Assembly (NCBI GenBank): GCA_903813345.2
Contig: CAIIXF020000004.1
Span: forward strand, 20,740,477-20,804,476
Source: Owenia fusiformis
Taxonomy: Eukaryota > Annelida > Polychaeta > Sabellida > Oweniidae
Direction: 5' to 3'
Length of the DNA: 64,000 nt
Shown here: one piece after another, positions 33,511-43,500 of the stretch
Layout of the letters: every line of letters begins with the position of its first letter
How positions within the stretch are numbered: the first letter of the stretch is position 1
Made by a program: the position numbers and the translations under genes
Notes under the pieces: model-generated
Told to the model about the DNA's origin: nothing
What the model saw: only the letters and a program-made list of their open reading frames with translations
The model's database searches: none

Positions 33511-35228
33511 TGACATACAAATAATCCACGGTTTTAAAGAATTTTAGCATTGCATCTATGGACATTTGGCCCAACTTTTTTTAAATTGTCATAGAAAATT
33601 ATTCAAATTACATAACTGTGTAAATCAAAGCTATTTTAGGAGAAAACATTACACTGAATTCAAATATACCATTTAAAAGAAAGTAATGTAAGTCATTAGA
33701 GGTCTAATATGCAAGTCTCTTAAAATCTCACGAAAAACGAGATTTAGTGAGATTTCAAAAGCTATATGGAAACTATACTATTGGATCCGTAAGCCGATGT
33801 GTTTCCCAAATTCAAATAATTGCAGTAAAACATGCAAAATAGAATGCACATTGGTTATTGAAATGTAAAGATAGTCCATTAGGGTATGGTTGTATTATTA
33901 AAAACAATTATGGTAAAAATTGGGTATTTCTAACCATCAGGGGCGTAGGAAGGTGTAAATTCAATACTACGCCAAAAAAAGGAAACAATTGTGTCAAACC
34001 TTCTGCTATCAAAACACCTATTTTATGCTCGTAAAACGTCATTTTATGGCAATACCTTTCTAATGTGCTTAAAATGTTCGAATGTTTTTCATCATACAGT
34101 GAAACCGGTTTATCTGAACACCTCTTTAATCTGAACAGCCCTCAAGGTGAACACTTTTTTGTGATATCCCATTGATTCAAATGTTAATAAACCCTTAAAA
34201 TGTGAACATCTCCTAATTTGAACACCTTTGACTGGTTCCAGATATGTTCGAATTTGCGAATTAGACAGGTTTTACTGTATACAATCACCATGGAAAGCCG
34301 ATCTTTTAAATCTCGACATAACTCATTCTCACTTTTCTCATGTAAATGCTAATTTTCTCAAGGGATATAGAGTAGACGACCAGATAACAATGAGAGATTT
34401 TTGATCATTTTTGAATATTGAATTTAGATACATAATTTTCTGATTCCATCGTGTATCGTGCAATGGGACAATACAAAAAAAGAAACTACTATGATTAATC
34501 GATTTATAAACATATTCGTGATCAATGATACAATTAACACTAATGTCTGCAACCTTTTTTATAACACCAATTCGCAACACCAAATGACCCCCCCCCCCTC
34601 CACAAAGGTCAAATCGAGGTCAATGTGACTAGGGGGGGGGGGGCTGCCAAAAATGCTATATTTCCGAAAATAATAATCTATTATCTTGCAAATGATATAA
34701 AAATCCAGATATAAGCTTTTCTAGAACTGAAGCTATGTACTTTCAAAGATAGCAGGTATTGCCAAAAGTCCCAAAACTCATTGAAATCAAGGGAACGTGG
34801 AATTGAATAATCAACAGTTTCATGTTGTTTTTGTCTATAAGTACTACCAATAACAATAAGTGATTTAGTAAGAAATAGATTTTTGCTGACTTATAATTTC
34901 GGTCCATGATTTTGTCTAGCAACGGAATATAAACATGATAAATTGAATTAGTGAAATTGAAAAATTGGGGATAGGGAATAATAAAAAATATATATCTAAA
35001 ATTTCAAGGGGTTCATCACTATAATTATGAAACCAGAGTTTGAAAAGGCAGTACGGAACATGCACAAAAATTGGAAATGTATTCATCAAGTAGTTTTTGG
35101 AAAAAATGGTTTTCTCTCAAATTCGTGAAGTAAACGCGATTCACGAATACATATGTGATTGGCGAAATTGTATTTCACTTTTCAAATTCATAAGATATAG
35201 TCAATAGTCGGCTCGATTTTCATAAAAT

Positions 35229-36050
35229 AAGGCATGTTGGAAAGGGGATTCAATCTGTTAAGTGGTTATTTACTAAACAGCTACCTTGTAAAAAATGATA
35301 GGAATGATCTTTTAAACATTGTTTTTCAAAGTATGTTAGAACACCATAGGCTTAATAAAAATTTGTGTTGGCCATATATGAGAAACATCCACTCAATAAT
35401 GAAAGATAGAGGACTGGATGATGTTATGTTCAGACCTAACACTTCCTGGATGAAGACATATAAAGCAATCACAAATAGCCAAATGAAAGCTGATATATTT
35501 GAATCAATAAACGTAAAATCCTCACTAAACGTTTATAAACATGTTAAAACGAATTGGGGTCTTGAACGTTACATGCACATTTCAAACGATTTTAGACTTG
35601 CTGTTTTAAAGTTTCGAGCTAGGACAGGATGTTTCATGGTTGGTGCAGATTTGAAAAGATGGGGCCAAGGTGATGGATTATGCAAATTTTGTAATTCAGG
35701 GATTGATGATCTTTCCCACCGCCTACTGTTATGCCCATATTTCACCTCCTATCGTTCTGTCTTATTTTCTAACTTAAAGAGTGCACTTGAAGGCAATAAT
35801 GAACATGTTTTTAACCATTTTATATCTCTTAATGTTCAGAGTAAATTACAATGGCTACTGGGCAATGATATACATAGTGTTTATGGGCACGAGATTGAAG
35901 TTTTAGTAGATAGATGTATCAAACAATTTTTATCTAATGCATTTGCTTCACCCTAATCTCAATGATACCACAAAATGAATATGTTTTGTATTTTATGTAC
36001 ATTTTTGTAAGAGCACCCAGTATTGGTGTGCCACCGTTTTAAAGGTGTAA

Positions 36051-36085
<35 letters not shown>

Positions 36086-36088
36086 ATA
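35229..36088 (+). mobile_element. 5'-truncated non-LTR retrotransposon (LINE 3' end)
   Basis: It ends in about ten TAAA units (36049-36088). It holds the C-terminal part of an ORF2-like protein and 95 bp of untranslated tail. A stop codon lies just upstream of the open frame, so truncation is near 35229. It is inserted in the hAT-like element, hence younger than that insertion. No target duplication is clear. Confidence 0.8.
35234..35956 (+). CDS. LINE ORF2 C-terminal fragment (after the reverse transcriptase domain)
   Basis: A 240-codon open frame with the C-terminal zinc-knuckle-like motif of LINE ORF2 proteins: LCKFCNSGIDDLSHRLLLCP (Cys-x2-Cys ... His-x4-Cys), preceded by FRLAVLKFRARTG. 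The catalytic endonuclease and reverse transcriptase domains are missing, so it cannot be autonomous. The frame is intact to its TAA stop, which suggests a fairly recent insertion. Not a host gene. CR1/L2-like is most likely from the tail, but the clade is uncertain. Confidence 0.75.
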   Translation: MLERGFNLLSGYLLNSYLVKNDRNDLLNIVFQSMLEHHRLNKNLCWPYMRNIHSIMKDRGLDDVMFRPNTSWMKTYKAITNSQMKADIFESINVKSSLNVYKHVKTNWGLERYMHISNDFRLAVLKFRARTGCFMVGADLKRWGQGDGLCKFCNSGIDDLSHRLLLCPYFTSYRSVLFSNLKSALEGNNEHVFNHFISLNVQSKLQWLLGNDIHSVYGHEIEVLVDRCIKQFLSNAFASP

Positions 36089-37305
36089 TTGATTATATCG
36101 CATTTTCGACAGTATAAGAAACGAGGTAACTTTCAATATTTTATGAATTTCATTTTTCAAAAAATGTCATTTATCTGTGGCCCAGGCTAGAAAAATAACA
36201 GAGGCACAAAAACCTTGCAAAATAGTACTTTTGAGGATATCATATGGTATTAAAAATAATATTTCTTAAGGCTTGTGTGCTTGAGATAAGTTTTAAAATT
36301 TATGCACAATGAGAAAACATGACTAAAGAACATAGGAAAAATAAAAAGCATTTTTTATTCTCACTATTCAACATTACGCACTGGCGTTTTGGCGTACATT
36401 GTTCCTACGCCACTGACCATATAATGCTTTTTATTCCAAGTTCAATGACATTCTTCCTATTTTACCTTTGAAATGATTTTCATACCGCCGAATAACTATT
36501 ATATCAGTTTCTGGCAAAGTAAATAAGTGTAGGGCTTACACAAGGATCAACTTTTTTTAAGACTGTTTTTGTACTTGCATATCCCCTGCCGTTCTAAGAG
36601 GAAGAGCCATGAATTGCGATTTTCAGTCAAAAGAATGAAATAAACACACTATGTTTATTTTGTTAAACATTTAACAAATAAAATTGTGATTAATATTATA
36701 TTTTTTCAAAACATCACTTAATATGAAAAGATTGCAAATAAAGTTGATCCTTGTGTGAGCCCTATATTTATTTACTTTGCCAAAAATGAATATAATGGTA
36801 ATTAAAATATTTTGAAAACATTGAATAGGTGAAATAGGAATATTATCATTAACAACCATGACTTTTGAATCAAGATGGCATTTTCAGGTCAGAAATATAT
36901 AATTCTTCACAATTATTGTTTTTTATAAAAATGGCCACACGCAAATGGACTATCATACTTATCAATATCAAATTCGTCTACTATATTGTATACTCATTGC
37001 TATTATTTGAAAAAAATAATTTTTTCCAAACTCATCTTTTTGATGGTTGCACCTTGTGGCAAGCCGTTTAGCCCATTCGTGTCACCTTTTTGAGTGCAGA
37101 CAAGTAAAAATGAATAGTTGATGGACCAATCTATAATGATAATGGGTCACTTCATAGTAAGCTACCACAACATAGGTTTTTGTGATTTTCTGGAGTTTTG
37201 GCACACACTATGGCCTATGTATATGAACACCAACCAACTCAGTGTTCTGAGTTCAATATTGTTTATGTTGATCGATTAACTTTAAACTTGCTCGACTAGA
37301 CCGCC

Positions 37306-37334
37306 TGACGTCACCACGAAATAGTCGCCATATT
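37306..37334 (+). promoter_or_regulatory. Putative ARGLU1 promoter sites: CRE and YY1-like
   Basis: A full CRE palindrome TGACGTCA (37306-37313) and GCCATATT (37327-37334, YY1-like) lie 111 and 83 bases upstream of the ARGLU1 ATG. No TATA box was seen. This arrangement is common in housekeeping promoters. Use in this organism is inferred. Confidence 0.5.
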
Positions 37335-37416
37335 GAATCTACTGAAGATAGAAAAAGTCTACTCAACTATTTGGAAACGGTGACAATATTATTGCATTTA
37401 AACTATAAAATACAGT

Positions 37417-37595
37417 ATGCCGCGATCAAGAAGTAGGAGCAGATCCCCTAGTACATCTAGCAGTAGAGTAAAGCATCGGAGTAAGCACAGGAAACGAAGA
37501 TCAAGATCAAGATCTCGAGACAGAAAACGGGACCGCGACAGGGGATCAAATTCAAAAGCAAGATCACGATCAAGAGACAGGGATCGAAAGAAAAG
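37417..37595 (+). CDS. ARGLU1: ARGLU1 exon 1: Arg/Ser domain
   Basis: It starts [17 protein letters not shown] and is almost wholly Arg, Ser, Lys and Asp, the disordered splicing-factor-like domain. The ATG was chosen because upstream sequence has no in-frame extension of this composition. Donor GTATGCAC, phase 2. Reading through the donor meets a stop at 37615-37617. Confidence 0.93.
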
Positions 37596-40500
37596 GTATG
37601 CACAAATTACGGTGTAACTTATGTTAGTATATAAACAAGTTTGTGTATGAAAGATGTTGCAAAGATCATAGTCAGCTCAATCACCATCTCTTCGATTCAC
37701 AGGGGTTTGTCTGGAGGGTCGGGCTTACTTGCACATAGCCATCTTTCATGTCTTTAGATAGATGGCTATTCAAAACTCGATATTCCCAGCCCATGTTAAA
37801 GGTCTTTTACAGAAATGTTAGAAATCATGGTCACACTCAGTGGCCATAGAATATGGTAAACTGAACACAGCTGGCTTAGTCATATAAAGTAAGACATTGA
37901 TAAATCATGACTATAAACTGAGTTTGTATGAAAGGGACCAAATTCACCACCAAAAACTTTGGCAAAATCTAAACTCAGTCACAGAAATGTATGATTGCGA
38001 ACGTAGACCTAAAACCGCGGTATTCGGTAACGGTAAGGTATTGAATTGCGGTAATACCGGCACCAGTTTTCAATACCATTTGGAACACTAATGTGAGTAG
38101 GCACCACAAAATTATTGCACAAAAAAATCTTGTCAGCTGCTTACCAACTTCCTGTATAAACTTCTATAGGTCAAGACGTACCAGTTCATCAAGCTCATCT
38201 GATAGTGATACAGACATATTTGGACGTGCGATGAGCAGACGCATGGAGGAAAGGAGAAAAGAGGAGGAAGAAAGAAAGGCTGAGGTAGAAAGATTAAGAC
38301 TGCAGTAAGTATATTTTATTAAGTTATGTAAGTAAAAATTATGTTTCAGAATTGAGTAAATTCAGTTTAGGAGGCTGCGCATTAATAATCTGATTTATTT
38401 TAAAATAGACAAATGCATTGAACCAAAACTATTGATGAGTATACAGTATATATTTTCCACATATTGTATATATCTAAGTATTGTCATCACCTTTCTAAAT
38501 CTACAGACTCTCAGTGATCTCCCCAGCATCAAAGCAATTGGGCGCAGCACCCACCTGAGATTTTCAAAACAGGCTTACACACACCAAAAATCCATTTGCA
38601 CCACCTTGAAAATGAGAATAATCATGAAAATGGGCATATTTAGACCAATTTTGGTCTGAATTGTGAAAATATAGAATTTTGCACCCACTTGAAAAAAAAT
38701 CCTGTGGAGAACACTGGAGTCTAATTTAATTTTAATTTTCATTAATCATCACCGTGATAATACTTAACCCTTATTAGAGCGCTGATTTTGGACGTGCATT
38801 ACGTGGAGACTGACTTGTTTACTTGTTTGGGGATTTATTCCTTTTTTCAGACATGCATATAGAACCTGATCACACCAGAAGTATGATGCATATCCATGTA
38901 TCATGTTGATGCAATATGGTAGCTTAGTTGGTAAAAATGCCATGAAAAAGCATTAAGAGTTATGAAGGGGTCATCTAACCCTATACATTGACTTGAAGTC
39001 AAAGTTTATGACACAGATTTGTCTGAAAATTTTCAAAAATTCTAATCACCATTTTCCAACATATCAATGATATTTCCTTCATTTTTATTAACAAATTAAA
39101 ATGATAGATTTACCTCTAATATCATCACTTGATCATACATTGTGATAGATTCCTCATATTTGATGAGTATTTTTCAATTTAATTCAAAAAATAAAAATAA
39201 TGTTCACTTCTGGTCACTTCTGGTTTCGAACTTCCGGTCAATATTTTCGAAATAAAAAGTTTAAAAAAACATTTTTGATTAATAATGGTGTCTATTTAAC
39301 TTATTTTGTAAAAATATGATGCATGAATGTTAACAACACCATGAACTATCAAAAACATCACATTTTGAGAAGAATAGCGGCAAATTATTTAAGGTAAAGA
39401 CTGACTTTTTGCAAACTTTCAACATTATCAAGCGAGTAAACTAGCCCATTGTCTATCAGGAATGTGATGTCAAAGTGAGTAAACTCGCTCAGCGCACGTC
39501 TAGGGTTAACATCTGATTCACACTAGGTGTCATTCTCACTATAATTCTGGACACATTTTTATGTCCCCACCACATAGTGTGGGGCCATATTGTCGGCCTA
39601 GGCGCCTCTGTCCGTCTGTCCGCCGGCAGTTTTCTCCAAAACCGCTACAGATATCACCTTCCAATTTTCAGGGATAACTTATGAGTGCATCTAGATGTGG
39701 ATGAAAAAAATCAACTCGATACCTACTTCCTGTCGGGCATTTTGAAGTCAAATGCTAAAATCCTTGTCTGCAAACTTTAAGAAAAATGGCTTCACAGTTG
39801 CTTTTGAAACTTTATATCTTGTTCAGCTCACTTCATTCTAGATCTGATTAGGTTTTGGACCTGTTAGCTCAGTCATGTCAGCCATTTTGAATGTTTTAAG
39901 ATAGCGTTAAGTTAGAGCGATAATACTTTGAATCATATTGAATGGTGTTTTTCACTTTTCATACTTTAACTATTTTGTAGCTTTATAAATAATTTCAGGT
40001 GTACTTTGTTGTAAAACTTTATTGTTAACAGTAGTTATATGTGATAATTTTGTAAAAAGAAATCAGCAAAAACTAATAATCACTTTTTTATTGTCGGCCA
40101 TTTTGGATTTTTCCGTCCTAAAATCTTGTCTGTAAAGTCTTGTCTACACGTTTTCAGGTGAACCGTTTGGTAGATCAATTTCAAATTTTCAGGGATGATT
40201 CTTAGTATGAAAATCTAGATCTGATTAGTTTTTGGGCATTCTGGGTAAATGTCAAGGCAGCCATTTTGGATTTTTCATCCTAAAATCTTGTCTGTAAAGT
40301 CTTGTCTACGCATTTCCAGGTGAACTGTTTGGTAGATCAATTTCAAATTTTCAGGGATGATTCTTAGTATGAAAATCTAGATCTGATTAGTTTTTTGGCT
40401 GGCATTCTGGATAAATGTCAAGGCAGCCATTTTGGATTTTCTGTCCTAAAATCTTGTCTGTTAAGTTTTATCTACGCATTTCCAGGTGAACCGTTTGGTA

Positions 40501-43500
40501 AATCAATTTCAAATTTTCAGGGATGATTCTTAGTATTAAAATCTAGAAGAGATTAGTTTTTTGGCATTCTGGATAAATGTCAAGGCAGCCATTTTGGATT
40601 TTCCGTCCTAAAATCTTGTTTGTAAAGCCTTGTTTACATGTTTTCTGGTTAACTGTGAGAGATCAATTTCAAATTTTCAGGGGTGGTTCTTAGTATGATA
40701 ATCTAGAACTGACTAACTTTTTGGCATTCTGGGTAAATTTTAAGGTGGCCATTTTGAATATTCCGTCCTCAAATTGTGTCGGTAAAGTCTTGTCTACTCA
40801 TTTTTAGGATAACCATTTGACGAGATCACCCATAGGTGGGGACATTTTGTACACATTTGTTTTCTTGTAATTCATTGCATTGATTTGTATATGTACTCTA
40901 TATTTAGTAAAAATGAAAAATGATAATGTTTCAATGTTTCTAGGAGACAGAAGGAGATGGAGGAACGATTGATTGAAGAGGAGGTAGCTAAGCGTGTTGA
41001 GGAACTTGTGGCTAAACGTGTGGAAGAAGAACTGGAGAAACGTAAAGAGGAAATTGAGGCAGAAGTCTTACGTCGAGTTGAGGAGGCTAAACGCATTATG
41101 GAAAAGCAAATGCTTGAAGAAATGGAACAAAAGAGAGAAGCAGAGTTAGAAGCTCAAAGACAAAAAGAGGTAGACATCTTCATCGATTTTCCCCAACCAG
41201 CTGGTAAATGGTGTCTTGAAAATAATATGATGTGTGTCATGAATGATGGTATATTGAATTTTGTGCTGTATGTTATGATGAAGGTTTTTTTATAAGATGT
41301 TTGTTGTAGGTTGCTTGAGTCATGAAAGTAAGAGAATAAATCAATAAAGTGTGCATAGTGAAATCTGGATAATAAAGAATTGATAGTTTTATAGACAATC
41401 ATGAAGCTTCATCTGTCAACCTTTCCAATGTGTATGTTGAAGTTAATCAATGACATGTTATCATCTACTTTTACATTTGAAGCTTGATATATTGAAGATA
41501 TGCTAAGGAAATGTTGGGCATTTGACTCTAAGCTTTACTATAAATAGTATAAATATCACTGTCAAATCTGAGTGCAGCTTGCAGAAATAAAATCACCTTT
41601 AAAAAATGCTTCCCATGAGTTTTATCAATCTACCAAAAATTATATAATGAATTCATATAAAAAGATACTTTGAATATTTTTCCAGTTATTTTTTATATCC
41701 TTGCATATTTTAGAAACTCTCATAATTTAAATCAATTTAAGATTTCAACAAATAGATGCCCATTTTTATTTCGGAAATTGTCTCAAAAATTGACCTTAGC
41801 GTAGCTTTAAAACATGATGATGAATTGCAAAAAAAGGACAAGAAATTCTAAATGACCCCTTTTGTATAAGAGTATTATACCCTAAAAAGTCTGCTCAATG
41901 AGGAAGGCTGTCAAAACTGTGTTGTTTGAAAAGTAAATTTGAAATCGATTGAATAAGAAATATCATGTAATACATCCCAAAAGGATGAGTCTGGGAATGA
42001 GTCTGGGTATCGACTTAGAAAATATTGAAAATTGTTATGTCTGGAAAACCAACTCAATCACACATATTATTAAACTTCAATATCTTATCCTTCTTCTGAG
42101 AGTACAAAAATATCAATTTTTATCACAATTAATGAAGAATATTGGCATCAAAGACAGAGCATATCACTTTGTCAGAGGTGAAAAAAAATCAATGGCAAAT
42201 ATTAAATGAATTATTTATACAAAGGGTTTAAAACATATCCTCCAAAACATTGCTTACTTTCTTTGTATTAGGACATTGAATGGCATTTCTGGATAAGTGA
42301 ATTGGTGTTTATCTGGGTAATCAAGGGATTATAGTCACTCAAAGTTACTGAGCATCCAGTTTTGAGACTTCAATTGTGTTAGTGAAGTTACACATATTTC
42401 AGTCAAATTCATGCTGAGCACAACATTCCGGTTTCAATTTTATAATCTCTATACATGACCCTGGTGATGAAGAGTCAGAATCAGTCAAAAAACCTAAACC
42501 GGAAAACTGTGCTCATTGTGAAAACTAAAAGTGAAGCAACTTTTTTCTGATATTTCTTACATCAAATGGCAGCCATCTTGTTTTTTCCCCTTCAAATTAA
42601 ACTGGCGGGAAATTCAAAAATTTGAAAAAAATTTTAATCCTTAAATATATTTCAAAAATATGATTTTCTTTTAAATTCTTCATGGGTCTTAAGTTATTTC
42701 TTCTTTGCAAGTCATACATGTTGCCATTGATGTTTTTATTCTATGATAATGACTACTTTTTTTTGTTAAGATACTTATTCTGACTCTCAGCAGGGGGTTA
42801 ATTATGCATCAAAACTCGTGAAAAAGTAAATAAACTTATCAAATATAACTAGGACAGTAATAAAAAACATATTTAACATACATTTGACTGAGGGACCAAA
42901 AGGGCATATACCCGGACACATCCTTTACATATTTAGCAAATTCAAAATTCTACCCAAATTTTCCAAACAACAACGTTTTTATGAATGTTGTGTGTTTATA
43001 TGTACAAGGCACCATTTAGCAGCTAACCCTAGCTAGATTTTCTTCTTTGTGCCTTGATAACCCAACCAAACTCTTCAAAATAGTCAAAAAGTTTTGTGGA
43101 TGATGTTTGGTGGTTAGTGTTTGGCAGTTGGTGTTCAGCGGATGGTGTTTGATGGCCAGTATCTGTAACAAATGGCAGGTGGTGACATTTGCATATTAAT
43201 GCCTTGTTTCCAAAGTGCTGAAAATGGCATTCTTACTGAAATATGAAATATCATCTTGAAGAGCTTGGTTGATCATGGTATCAAAAGTTTGAAACCTTAA
43301 AGGCACATAGGAAAGAAAATTCTTACTGCAATTAGTAAGTCAAAGTCATTCACTTTGATTGTTTGCGAATGTTTGAAATAATTGACCCTTTTTCCCTACT
43401 GAATTAGGTTACATACAAGTTGGAGAGCACAGAATTTTCTATAAACTTTGCCCATATTTGGAACGTTATTTCTCTGTTCAATGACTGGAGAAGTCTGAAA

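Larger units (their letters stand above)
33938..36415. mobile_element. 2,478-bp hAT-like element with 5-bp target duplication
   Basis: It begins CAGGGGCGTAGGAAGG and ends with the complement of CAGTGGCGTAGGAACAA. ACCAT is duplicated at 33933-33937 and 36416-36420. Removing the element and one ACCAT restores the arm of the palindrome seen at 30.2 kb. No transposase is recognisable. It contains a G/C run near 34582-34645 and a nested LINE. Confidence 0.85.
33783..37200. repeat. Long palindromic (foldback) element, copy 2, interrupted by a hAT-like insertion
   Basis: Symmetry centre near 36647: AGGGCTTACACAAGGATCAA (36531) pairs with 36740-36763. The right arm runs to about 37200. The left arm continues across the insertion to about 33783, so 33783-33937 and 36421 onward are one repeat. 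Its right end lies about 100 bases before the CRE site of ARGLU1. Confidence 0.75.

Noticed and set aside
35234-35956. 240-codon frame considered as a host gene
   Set aside because: The C-terminal Cys-Cys-His-Cys motif, lack of any upstream domain, the TAAA tail and nesting in a transposon mark it as a truncated LINE.
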